DNA of 64,000 nucleotides from Ifrita kowaldi (taxonomy: Eukaryota; Chordata; Aves; Passeriformes; Cinclosomatidae): contig VZRS01002789.1 of assembly GCA_013398055.1 (NCBI GenBank), positions 1,241,916-1,305,915 of the forward strand, written 5' to 3'. A program made the translations under genes and the position numbers. The notes beneath the pieces were generated by a model. That model had not been told where the DNA came from. It ran no database searches and saw only the letters and a program-made list of their open reading frames with translations. Positions 1 to 12,000 of the stretch are shown here, piece by piece; within the stretch, counting starts at the first letter, position 1; every line of letters starts with the position of its first letter.

Positions 1-3000
1 ATTATGCGATAGGATCCATTTTATTCTTCTTACGCAGATTAGAAGGGGCATTTCAATTCAGTCCACTAAAGCACGACTGGCTGATGCGTTGTGGGAATTG
101 ATTTCTCAGGCTCGGGGAGAATTGTTCATGTTTACTGATGTAAATGGAAGTTTGTGAACTTTGGCCTTTCACGACAAAGACTGCTTTCCTGGAGGCTCCG
201 TAATCAGAGCCATCAGCCAGCTTCCAGGGCAGGGGCAGGAGTGGGAGAGGAAGGAAGAGGAGAGAGAGGGATGTAGTTTCCCAAACAGTTGATGCCACCG
301 CTGAAATAAACCTGGATTGTGACCACAGCAGAGCAGCCTGGTCTGCAGCAATGCACCAGCAGTCTCCAAGGAAAAGCACCCCTGACCTAAGCCGAGCAGG
401 TGGAAAGGCCTTTCCAGTCCCGTTGTTGCAGAGAGCCACAGAAACCAATGAAGTATTATATTAGCAAGTGCTATTCCTGACCTTTAATGCTACTGTAGGG
501 GGCAGGGTGGGTGCAAAATGTGGCTGCTCCACATTTTGGCAGAGATTTCACATGGACATATGACAAATAGACTCGAGAGCCAGTCTTCTGTATGATTCTG
601 CACTTGGATTTTAAAACCTCAGGCAGTTATAATACTGGCTCTGTTTCTTTTGTTTGCCGGGCTATTTGCTCCTCATTCCACTTCATTTAAGAGCAGAGAA
701 AAAAGCTGCTGTAAAATCTGCACATCTAAGTCTGCCTCATCTTAAGCACACATGCACACACACACAGAGCAGTACAAGAATTCAGCAGCCATATCCCTCA
801 ATAACCAACCTTTGTTTTTCATGGGCTTCATGTTTTACCACTGACCTCAGTGGGGATGAAAATAGGCGTAAATTGCATAAAACTTAACCAGAAATCACTT
901 TTTTCCTGCGGCACATGGATAATAATGCCATAGAAATTCAATTCTGTAAAAAATATCATGATCATGATTCTCTATCTGAGGTACATTCAAGAGCAGACTA
1001 ACTGGCCACTTTTTAAGTAATAGAGTTATAAGTTTCAAATAGACATATCCATTATAACAGAAGTCAGCATTTTGTTACACATGAAAGGCTCTGAAATAAA
1101 GGATTTTCACAGGTTTAAAAGAGACAATGCTGCAATATCCCCCAGCCAGGTCCAGGAGCCAGTGCAGTAACATTGTCTGCAAAACTTTTTTATATTCTCT
1201 AGGTTATACCTTAGTCTCACTTTTGTATCAAGAAATCACAAATCCTCATCTCCATGGGGATAGTGATAGTCCTCACAGTCAGAAATTGGTTTTCTGGCAG
1301 CCAAAATTTTCAGTGTTTATCATTTCATTTCACTACCTATTAAAGTCAATAATGATGTATTATGCCCTCTGCCTCATAATCCCTTAGCTTAACTCCAAAA
1401 AAGGGGACTTTGTAGTGCAGTACAGTTCTGACCCAGCAGCTCTCCTAGCACAGTGAGTTTGCAATGGAAGCACAGAAATTCAGCTGGGACAGCGATTTCT
1501 AAATTTTTCTGTCATGTACCAGTCAATCTTCAAAATGGATGACGGGCTGCTGCAGAGGCAGTGTGGTTCTGAGAGCGGCTGTTGGTCCCCAGCCTCTGGG
1601 CCATTTATCATGGCCTTGAAGACTGCTGTGTGGGAACACTTGCAACAGGCAGCTTGTCCTGGTCCCGCTGAAAAGCTGAAGGCGTTCCCACTGCTCCCAT
1701 TAGAGCCACTGTGTGCTGATTTCCCGGGGGAAACCACATGATTTGGGGTGGGGTTGAGCACAGCCAGCCTGCCATCCAACCTGCAGTAAAAAAATGTCCA
1801 GAGCTGCGGAGTTAGGTGTGGCTGCCAAGGAAGTGGTGAACACCTTGGTGCCTGTTATTTGCACAGAGGTAAGACACCTTGGTGGGAAGCAAAAATTCGT
1901 GCTTTGGACCTTCTTCTCATTAGTGCTTCATCATCTTCTACTGTTTTTAATTACAGGAGCCACAGAAGATATCTTGGTATTTAGGTAAACACACTGTGTT
2001 TTCTCACATAGAAGGTAACACAGACTTGTGAGAGTACATTAGTTAGAGAATGTATGGGTAGTTTGGCTTTCATGAAAGCTAAAGACTTAGAGTAAAAGAA
2101 TTAGAAAAACGAAAATACTTCTTCAGTCAGTAGTTCTTGTAAATAAATGCTCAAATGCAGCAAGTCAGGAAAAAGTGCACAAATTTATTTTGGCTTGTTT
2201 AATGAGACAGCATTAGCAAGATATTAGCAGTGTAATAAAAGTATTATACTTCCTCTGGTGCTAAGAGAGTTCCACATCCAGTAAATATGAATAGCTTGAA
2301 TTATGAAAAAGCCATTAAAATACTGCATATGTTTCCAGAGATCTGATTCAATTATGGCCCAGAAAGCTTGAGTTTGAACTAATTCACTCATTCTTGAAAT
2401 ATGTATCATACTTGGAGTGTTTTTCCCACTGGCAGATGTCACAGATATGCACAATTTATGCATGCCAGCTGTGCATAACTTACCTAGATTACCTTTGTGA
2501 GCAAACAGAGTTATCTAATGTGAAAATGCAGGGAGACTGTAAAGTAGGCAGTGGGTGAACTTTGGAGGTTCAGCAGCTCAGCTCTGGAAGGATAAGTTCA
2601 AAAGTTCACGTGCATCAATCTTAGCTTTTAGATCAATAAAATTGGACCAAAGAGTTTTCCAATAACAGACTGTCTCCTTAGATTTTTGGCTCATCTGTTT
2701 ATGTTTGTATGAAAAATATTGTCACACACTGGGGTTTGTGTCAGCATGACCACAGTGGCTATGCGGTTACCAATCTCCCATCACATGGCACGGGGTATGC
2801 AGGGATCTGTCAGTGCTGGGGGAAATAAAAGTAGGAGGAATGGAATAAGTATATTCCTGTAAAATAGTTCTCATGGCATTCTCATTTTTCAGAGGCAAAA
2901 ATCTATTCCATAGTTTTTTCATGATGCAAAGTAATTCTTTTGTGCTGAGACAAAGGTGCAGGGGTGCAGCAGGTTTTGTTGGGACTACTTTGCTGTAGAA

Positions 3001-6000
3001 CTGTTCTGCATTACAATCTTTAAAAAGTGATGTTAAATTAATATGTTCATGGGAGAGGGCTGGATTGAAATAATCTTGACAAATATGGGCATATATCTAC
3101 ATCTGTGCTGGTCACTCCAGGCCCTATTTGCAGATAGTGGGAAGAATGAGGTATTTTTAATAATGTGATACATCCCTCCCTAGATGTCTAAAATCGGTCA
3201 GATGAATCATGCCCTAAAGTTAGATGAGATGAATTCCATTTCAAGTGTTTAATATGGTTCTGGCCTAATAGTTTGAAAGAATTTTTCTAATAGACCCAGG
3301 AGTGTTCAGCAAAAGTGCAGACACATCCATGTTATTTAATCAAGAGAATAGCAGTCTTGGGCCACTTTCTCATGAAACAAGACAATTCCGACTTTATGAA
3401 GCCCTTTCTAGTATTTTGTGAATGCTCTGACAAAAGGAAATCATAGACTGTGAGGATCTGCTATTAATATAGGACCTATTCTTCAGAGATGGTTTTCGGC
3501 CTCAGCTCCACAGAGCACACATTGTGTCTAGAAAAGTCCTGGGTGCTTTGACGGACTGGGCATCAGCAACCTGCATTTGTGTATAGCACTGCTCCTCCCA
3601 TTTTCAGGAAGCACACACATACATAGTATTGAGCCTGGAATTCTCCTGGAAAATTGAAGAAAAAGGTCTGTGCTTGGGAACAAAGAAGTGCAGATGACTT
3701 TGTTAGATCTGGCCGTAGTCTGTTTAATGTCACACTTGTGTAAGGAAAGTTTTCTCACTGTGACTATCTCCAGTAGCAAAGCCCATGCTGAGAATGCACA
3801 AGCTCATATAAAATGTGGGGGAGCTGAAGCATGAAGTGGGGGCATGACTGTGGAACCAGGACAAGTGGGAATTGCTGTCTGTCACTTAAGGAGTCCTAAT
3901 GGAAGCTGGGATCAAGGAGTGCGTGAAAGAGTTCACGTGTCTTGTTATTCTAAAACTTGGAGAGAATCTGTTTCGCTGGGATGTGCAGTGTGGCACAAAA
4001 GTTTTCCAGGGGCACCTGAGCCAACTGAAACCTATTAGTGGCTTGTGCAGAAACAATTCTGTGGTGTCTGCACTGACATGCATGGAATAATCACTGCCTA
4101 CAATACCTGGTCACTGTGCTCCAAAAATAAAAAACAGATTGCAGATCGTGAGTTGTCAGTCTTCTCTCCCTAGTAAACTAATTATTATTTGAAGTAGCAG
4201 TTTGGGGTTTGCTTTACAAGCTTCCTACAACTCTGGCCTTCAGAAATCTCCCTCCTTTCAAGCTTTCTTCTACAACTGAGGGAAACAGAGTGTTTTTAAT
4301 ACTCATACAGATTCAGAAGAATGGGCTGATAGAAAACCACCTAATACCACAAGGCTTAAGTTAAAATTGTTGAGGCACTCAATTTTCAAAATATATTTAC
4401 AATCCTAGAAGTGCTCCTGTTTTGAAGGAATAGAAATTAAATAAATCTCTCATCTTGCAATGGAACAGTGTTTTCTTCCTCAGCATATTGGTTAGAAGAT
4501 TGAAATACTTTTATCTTCTTTTAGAGAATTAAACTGTAGATGATCTGTCAAAATCAAGTGGGTCTATTCCACCTTTTCCTGCCACGCACTGGTTGATGCT
4601 AGCTCGTGTGTTTCTGTGATACCTTGTAGAGAACAGTTTTATTAATACTAATGTGAGTTTCAATAGAATGCTGTGGATTGTCTGGACCTGCCTAGAAAAA
4701 AAAAAAGATCAATTCAAACCTATATTTCTTGAATCTTTTATTGGATGGAAAATAGACTGCTCTTTGGAGTGGAAATGCAACATTAGAATAATTTTATTTA
4801 AACTCAGGCTGTAAATCTTTGATGTGGACAACGTAACCTTGAACAATTTTACAATTTTGCTCCACATAGTTGTGAAATCAGCCTGAAAATGCGTGTTAGC
4901 TGGGGCAATGCAATAATGCAGATTTGTAGCTTATGTACTTATAACCATACAGACAGGCAGAAAGCACTTCTCCCAGGTCTGAATATTTTAAAGTTTTGTG
5001 ACAGCTATGAAATCCTGCTGCAGCAGGATGAATAAAGAGTTGGTTTTCTTGTAGTTTACCAGAAGGACTTTTCTTGGCCATTCAGGATAAACAGTTATCT
5101 CCACAGTTGCACTGAGTACATTAGATCTTCTCCATCTATTTTTTGAATGCGGAAGGATGGCTCTAAAGTACAAATCAGAGTTTGAATCAGATAAAAACCT
5201 GGCAGAGATGGATAGCAAAGTAAGCTGTTCCTTTATTGCTTCATGTCAAAGATACAGTCATAGGCTAGGGGATGTGAAAATTTGCAGAGCCACATTTGGA
5301 AATCTCAGTGCCTCTTTCTGCTGCGCTCTGACGAGCTGTGGGGCTTTAGTCCAAATGGCATGTGTGTCAGCTACACAGAGGCTCACTTGAATTGCAGCCT
5401 CACAAAAGGTTCAAGTTTGTTCAAAGAAGATGTATACTCTGCAGACACCAGAATGCTGTGTATTTGCCACATAAGAGTGAGTTAAAATAGCTAAAACAAC
5501 CAAGGTGAAAATACAAAACAGCCTGTAGAATTTTTAACAACCTGTTACAATTTCAGAAATAATTGTTACTTGCCATTGAATTCTAAGAAATGTGGAGTTT
5601 TATTCTTACAAAAAACAAATAAACTGAAGTATAGAAAACATCATACTCTCTGTTAAATTCTACAGATCTTACATTTAAATAGCATATAATTCTGTAGTGC
5701 AGAACCCTGTTAAATGACATTTGTTTCTTGATTCTATAAGGCTTAAAGTGTGACTGTGTATTGCAGCTGTTATTCCTGTTAATGTTACCTGCTAATATGA
5801 TTAATAAAGATTGCCATGCATCATTTTCTAACAGTGCTACAGGCAGTACTGTAAATCTTTTACTGCATGGTCCTCTCAAACAAATGTTTGATAAAGGAGG
5901 GGAGGATGTTAAACATTAAATTGACTGTGCTGTACATCAAGGAAGACATTTACAGTAATTGCCATATTTGTAGTCAGCCCACGTCCACTTCAAAAGCTAC

Positions 6001-7060
6001 AGTAGTAATTTTTCTTTTCCCAGAAAATACTTACAGTGTCAGGTAATTTCAGCTGTGTTTACTATGAGCCCTGCTTGGCTTGTACAAAAGTGTGAGGGCA
6101 ATAAGATTTCATTACTTTTGGAGATGTACTCCATGACAGGTTGATTCCGTCCTTTATAAACTGTAAATAAAACAATGTGCTCAAAAGTAAACCAGTTTTC
6201 GAATATGGTAAGGATCCTACAACATAGATCCTGCAATATACAGAAGCTGCCAATATTCAGAAAGTGATGGATAGGAAGGTGCTTTTTATCATTAAATTGA
6301 TTACCTGCATGTCTTAAATAAATTAACTTGATAAACAAAAGAAGAGGTGTCTGTCCATTCCCAGCAATTGCCTTTCCCTCCACTCATACTGCAGCTGCAA
6401 ATCAACAAAAGCAAGGGCAGGAGTACCTTTTTTTCCTGCACTTGAAGTCTACTTTCATTCCAGCTGTACACAGATGCCCAAATGTAGAAACTGACCCTGC
6501 ATCTCCCAAGTACCTTATTGCAACCAAGAAGAGGCTAGCTGTTGTGGAAGTCACATATTGCTGAAAATTCATATATTAAGCAGCCGTAGTTGTATCTTGT
6601 TTTGCATTATTATAGACAGTGTGTGCAAATCTTTTAAGATTAGGGCAGTCAAAGCAGATTTATTTAGATGCTTTTAGAAGTTATACAGAATTTTTAGCCA
6701 AACCCCATGAAATGCAAAAAATTCTTTTGACATTGACAGGCTTTAAAGTAAGTCCTTGACATGCTCAGTTTGATAGATGTAAAGAATTTAGGTGGTTTTG
6801 AAAAACATACATGTAATAGTGTCACTCAAGTATTTTAAGCAAATTTAAAAATCAGTATAGTTCTGTCCGTTCAGATTAGAAGAAAGGCTGGCAGGTTTTG
6901 GTAGCCTGGGCAAGCTGGATAGGATGTGAGATCTCAGAAATGTCAGGAGGAGCATAAGGAAATGGCAAGTTTGCCTGTGCTGTGTGATCAAGCTGGCAGC
7001 GTGTCCTGTGTAGCATGACGTTGAAAAGTCCAGGTGTCACACTGTAGCCCAGGCATGGCT

Positions 7061-7225
7061 TAGAATCATAGAAAATCCTGAGCTGGAAGGGACCCACAAG
7101 GATCATCGAAGTCCAACTTCTGGCCCTGCACAGGACCACCAAGAATCCCACCATGTGCCTGAGAGCATTGTCCAAATGCTTCTTGAACTCTGGCAGGCTT
7201 GGTGCTATGACCATTTCTACCTCCT
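7061..7225 (-). repeat. CR1 LINE 3' fragment (reverse orientation)
   Basis: The + strand reads agaatcatagaa, then ctggaagggacc, then gatcatcgaagtccaac, which is the reverse complement of a CR1 3' end. It continues into the reverse complement of the ORF2 C-terminal part (ccctgcacaggaccacc, then gagagcattgtccaaatgc). Similarity fades after about 7225. It is a short 5'-truncated copy, as most avian CR1 insertions are, and lies about 500 bp upstream of a FAT3 exon. The exact boundary on the 5' side of the element is uncertain. Confidence 0.85.
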
Positions 7226-7496
7226 TAACTTTGCTTCTTATGGGTGTGCTGGGGCAAAAGGAGTGCATAGCTTCAAGGAATTTTTTTTCCTCATGTCTCT
7301 GAAGCCCCTGTGCAGGAGGCTTTGTGGGAAAATAAATGGCCTGAGAGTTATAATGCCAATTACAAACCAGTGTCTGCTCATAAGTTCGTTTTTATAGTAT
7401 GTTCCTATGGAGTTTAGGGTAGTCTTTGAAAAAAGAACTATTGCAGTTCTGCTGTGTACTTGTCCAAAAGCTGTTCCTTTCGATGAAGGTTTGTTG

Positions 7497-7625
7497 GGGC
7501 TTTTTTGTTGTTAATATTATTAACAATTATTATTGTTATTAACAATATTACTGTTGTTGTTAATAACAATATAAAATTAATATTATTTTTTTTTATTTTT
7601 ATTATTGTAGGTTGTTTTTTTTCTT
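7497..7625. repeat. A/T low-complexity tract (TTG/TTA/AAT rich)
   Basis: This is an irregular run of ttg, tta and aat triplets with T-runs. Overlapping inverted repeats are present, for example ttgttattaacaatatt against segments of aatattattaacaa. It ends about 100 nt before the FAT3 exon at 7727, so it sits in the 3' splice-site region of that intron. No function is visible beyond possible RNA or cruciform folding. Confidence 0.8.
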
Positions 7626-7726
7626 GTACTGAAGTGTGCGATCAATAATTGTCTTTCATTACTCTTTTATCACAGCAGATCATGCTTTACACTGTGGATC
7701 CCTGACAGTATTTTACCTTATTGCAG

Positions 7727-7861
7727 GAGGACTCTGCCCAGGGTCCAATGACCCCTGCCTGGAGAAGCCATGTCCGGGGGACATGCAGTGTGTGGGGTAT
7801 GAAGCCAACCGGAGACCGTTCATCTGCCAGTGCCCACCAGGAAAGCTTGGCGAATGTTCAG
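7727..7861 (+). CDS. FAT3: FAT3 exon: EGF-like repeat before laminin G
   Basis: This 135-nt exon starts and ends in phase 1. The acceptor is ttaccttattgcag and the donor is tcag|gtgcga. It encodes GLCPGSNDPCLEKPCPGDMQ and onward to CQCPPGKLGEC. Counting from DPC there are six cysteines in EGF-like spacing (C-x4-C-x5-C-x11-C-x-C-x7-C). The sequence matches the vertebrate FAT3 segment between the last cadherin repeat and the laminin G domain as I recall it. It is extracellular. The frame stays open past both splice sites, but that flanking translation has no FAT3 similarity, so the ORF edges are not the exon edges. It joins in frame to 8871 through a split glycine codon. Confidence 0.96.
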
Positions 7862-8870
7862 GTGCGAGTCACAGCCATAAAGGGGGATATACTTGGACAA
7901 TAAAGTGCTGCCATTCTCATATTGTAGGCAGAGGTGCCAGTGAAGTCAGCAGAAAATGCACTGCTTAACCCATCTCAGCACGGGCACTTGGTTTGTCTGT
8001 TTATAAGCCCTATAAATACTTGTCTTTATGGCTATGGGGCTGTATGTAGACAGTTTCTGTTTGGAAATTCCCACTGGCTTGCTTGAATACCAGCTCAGTA
8101 AGACAGGCTGCTGAGAAAACAGGATTTCTCCTAGAGAATGTTATGCCAGATGTTTTCCCGCCATGGGCAAAGCTCTATAATTAACTCCTCTGCTTACTGT
8201 TTAGATTACCAAAATTCCAGTCTTTATTAATGAAAACACTACACTATCCCAAAAATAAAGTTTGAGGACATTTGTTAGTTCTCTGCATCTGTGTCGTTCC
8301 CTGGGATATGAAGAGCCAGGTGGACGGCCAGAGAAGTAGTGCTTTCTGTTGACTTCAGGGAATCCCAGGCTGCAGGACAGAGGATTTGTGCTGTTTGCCT
8401 GATGAAAGCACAGCAGATACTGGGCTATGGTCCTGGGCACTGGTTGCAGGGAACTCATTGTAAGGGTTTGGCTGACATCTGCCCACCTGTAACTTTACAC
8501 CCATAACTCAGCTGCCTGATGTACAGGTGTGGTCATCTTTGACTCTGTCTGTTATCAGTGAGGGAAGACTGGTGCCTCCAGGAGTGTATGAGCTGAAAAA
8601 TGCTGAATACTTGGAGAAACCTCCTTTTTTTTATTTTTAAGCATGGAGAAATAGAACTTTCCTCTATGCCCTGAAAAGTACTTAAAAAGAGGAAATGCAG
8701 AAATATTTTGTAGTAGATGACAGCTTTTTTTCTCTCATCAAAGATGCGGTTTATTTATTTCTTCCTAGTCGTTCTCATTAACTTTATAAATTCTTTAATT
8801 AGTTAACAGTTGAGGAGTTATTTTATGTATCACTAAAAGCACATGTGCCTTTTCAAAATGGTTGTTTCAG
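7862..8870 (+). other. FAT3: FAT3 intron
   Basis: This is a 1,009-bp phase-1 intron with donor gtgcga and acceptor ggttgtttcag. It carries no recognisable repeat or gene. The sequence is ordinary, with a T-rich stretch near 8624-8640. Confidence 0.9.
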
Positions 8871-9028
8871 GCCACACTTCCCTTAGCTTTGCTGGGAATA
8901 GCTACATTAAATACCGTGTTTCTGAAAATAGCAAGAAAGAGGAATTCAAGTTGGCCCTCCGTCTGCGAACCCTGCAAAGCAATGGGATTATAATGTACAC
9001 CAGAGCAAATCCCTGCATAATTCTGAAG
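8871..9028 (+). CDS. FAT3: FAT3 exon: start of laminin G domain
   Basis: This 158-nt exon runs from phase 1 to phase 0. The acceptor is gttgtttcag and the donor is ctgaag|gtaatt. The product begins GHTSLSFAGNSYIKYR and continues to LALRLRTLQSNGIIMYTR and then ANPCIILK. This is the N-terminal beta-strand portion of a laminin G domain, in which the S-x-G-I-I-M-Y segment is typical. It lies in the extracellular stalk between the EGF repeats. The rest of the domain is in the exon at 16562. Sequence identity to vertebrate FAT3 is evident by eye and distinguishes it from FAT1, FAT2 and FAT4. Confidence 0.96.
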
Positions 9029-12000
9029 GTAATTAAAATAACTTATCTTTTCTGCAGTTGTTTTTCTTGTTTCTATATTTTCTCTTGGCTCTTGATTTGG
9101 GGAATGCTGTTCTCATTTCAGCTGTAGATTGAGAAGATGAAGGCTGATTCTAACAGGGAAAAACAATTTCAACAACAGCAGCAACAACGACGATCAGAAA
9201 AGCAGCTTCTTAGTGGTACTTTACTTGGAAAATTCCCCACTGGGTGCTGTTCATTATAAGCACATTATGTGTGTCTATGTGCAGGAGCCAGTCTGCACGA
9301 GATGCGAGATTTGACCATTTATATGACTATGTAGTCAAAACGAAACCTGCTGCAGTTGCTGTTCTTCCTTTCTGTCCTGTCTGTGGTTAGAGGATATGCC
9401 CTCACTGTTAGCAAGCTAATTCCAGGAACCAACTGCTTAGAACATGTCTCCTACTGAATAGGAAGATCTCAGCACTCTGTGGGTTAAGATTCTTTGTTGA
9501 GAGAGTCTTGGGGTCAATGGAGATCGATACCAAATCAATACTTAATTGATAAGCTCTCCATACAGTTTTGTTCTTTTTTTTTTTGTTTCTGTGGAATGGC
9601 AAATAAAAGCTGGATGGAAAGGGAGTACTGGGCTCATCCAAGAGCCTGCACATATAGTATTTCTGCTATAGCCTCTAAGGTACAAAATGAAAACACTGAC
9701 GTTTGTAACTCAGCCATGTTCTATAATTCAGCAGTGGGAGAAATGGCACAGAGCCTTTTGTGTCTGTATTTGTAATCTTTAGGGTACTTTTGGCTGAATG
9801 CTTAGGTAATATTCAAGTGGCTAGATGACTTATTAATGGGCAACAAATAATTTTATAGCTGTTAGACTGAAGTATTTCATGAATGAGAGTACTGTATGTC
9901 ATTCACCAGGAACTGTAGGCATTGTTCAGATTTGTACAAGACAATTAACCTCTGCTTTGAGACGCGTAGAAATGCAGTTTGAACTTTCAAGCATATTTTT
10001 TTTGTTTAAAAAAAACCTACCAAAACTGCAGGTTGGAAGACCTTCTTCGAAGTCTTCATCATGCTTGCTCTTAGCATATGTCAGTAGGTAATGTTTGCAA
10101 TTTCATAATTTCAAAAAATATCTGGGAAAAAAACAAATGGCCCTGGTGAAAGGTGCCAGTTGAAAACAATAGGAGATGATACAGAGGTGGCCTGAATTGG
10201 GGTTAGAATGGTGATAGGAGAATTCATTTTGCTAGAGTTTTGTGTATAAAGCTCTCATCATTAAGGAGCACAGCATATCCAGGTCATAGACAACTGAGTG
10301 AAAATCTCCAGTTGAAGCAGGGAAATTTTGCCACCAAAATAGAAATGTTGATGCTACTACTATTGCTACCAAAAAAAAAAAAAAGGGGGCAAACAAACAA
10401 ACAAAACCTAATTTAAAAAAAAAACCAAAACCAAATGAAACCAAACAAAACAAAACCAAACTAAACCAGTAAGAGAACCCCTCATTGCAATCACCTGAAT
10501 TGAGTTTTCAGTTGTGAGGTAGGAATCATGTTTACAGTCACCACTTCACATGATCACCTAATCATTTTGCTTTGAAAGATGCTGAGTTAAAAATAATACT
10601 TCAAGGAGCAGCAACAAGAGCTGTGGTTATTGTGCTCCAATCTCAGTGAGTAACCTCCATGTCAAGCTGTTTTGCTTCCTAGGTCTGAGAAACCAAGAAA
10701 GAGAAAGTAGAGCTTCAGATGCAGCTTATACCTCACGTATCCAATGAGTGAGGTCCAAGGTTGTGTATGGATGCAATGCCTCTGCTTTCTCCTATGCATT
10801 GAGCAGGGGAGGACATAGGGAATTTCCTTCTCAAAGCCTCATGCCCAGCTTTTAAGTAGCACAGGATTGACTGTTGCAGTGTGTATGTCCTTTTCCCAGG
10901 TCTGGCCCTGGGCTTCTGCATGCATCGGGTTTAAAGGAAACAAAATCATTACATGCAGCATAGTTTTTTTAAGAAATGGTATCACTTAAAAGATCAGGAA
11001 TTGTCAGAATTTAGTTTGTGAAGGTCCTTTAGCCGAGGAGTATCAGGCTAAGCTCTCACAAAAGTGCTCTGTGGCAGACAAATGGCATCATGCTTAAGGG
11101 ATTCAGCCCTATCAGGTCTCTTCAGGGGTGGCAGCTGACTCATGGACTGCACTTTGGGGATCCCTGACTCAGGTGTTTTCAAGTAAGTTACGCTTGGACT
11201 TTCTAAACACACTTTTTTTTTTATTTGTAAACCAGAGGTAAGGCTTCCTTTTTTCCCTTTAACCAGGTACATCTGTTGGGAGGTAGGGAGGCACTCAGGA
11301 ATGAGGCCATTAAGCAGATTAATTAGAGGTCTGTAAATGTGAAGTTGTTATCATTTGGGCATTGCTTTCAATTAAATTAAACATGAGGAGAAGCTTTCCA
11401 AATAGAGGATAAAGGATGAAATCCTGTGTTCTTTTGAGCACTCTGGCATCACTCCAGCAAAGCACTTAATCACTTGCTTAACTTCCTGTATTTGAAAGCA
11501 ATTGGAACTATTCACATACCTTAATTTTAAGTATCTACTTAAGTATCTGCTGGATTAGCACCAGAGGCCCAGCACCATCACTGAGCTTCAAATAAAGGCA
11601 GAGGTAGAAGAAATTCAGACCCACAAGGTATGAACCCTATGGGAAGACAGGCAGAAAACACTTGTGCTGTTGGGCCATACAGTGGCATTGATTGTTTTGA
11701 AGCAAGTCTCTGCCATTGCAGTCTGATTAAACATTAATGCTGCAATATGTTTTTTGGTGTTTAAATGACCAGCTTAATTTTGGGAGCTCATACATTTGTG
11801 ATAACTCCAGGGATGGAAATATTTCATAATAACAACACAGTGTCCTTCCTGGATGAATAATCAATTCCACAGAGCAAACTGCTTGTCTACTACTTTGCTG
11901 AAAGCCTACCAGCTACACTGTATTGATATACTAAAATAAGGGTGTTATTTATTCAGCTGTTTCAAATAAAGCAACTCATCCATCGATTTTGAGAGGTTGG

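Larger units (their letters stand above)
1..7726 (+). other. FAT3: FAT3 intron (partial, 5' end outside window)
   Basis: This is noncoding sequence upstream of the first FAT3 exon in the window. No cadherin, EGF or other FAT3-like coding block was found in any frame, so it is read as one intron whose 5' end lies outside the window. It is ordinary AT-rich intronic DNA. It contains a CA-rich tract near 748-768, a reverse-orientation CR1 fragment at 7061-7225 and an A/T low-complexity stretch at 7497-7625 just before the exon. The acceptor is ttaccttattgcag ending at 7726. The open frames seen here are short and resemble no family I know. Confidence 0.8.
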
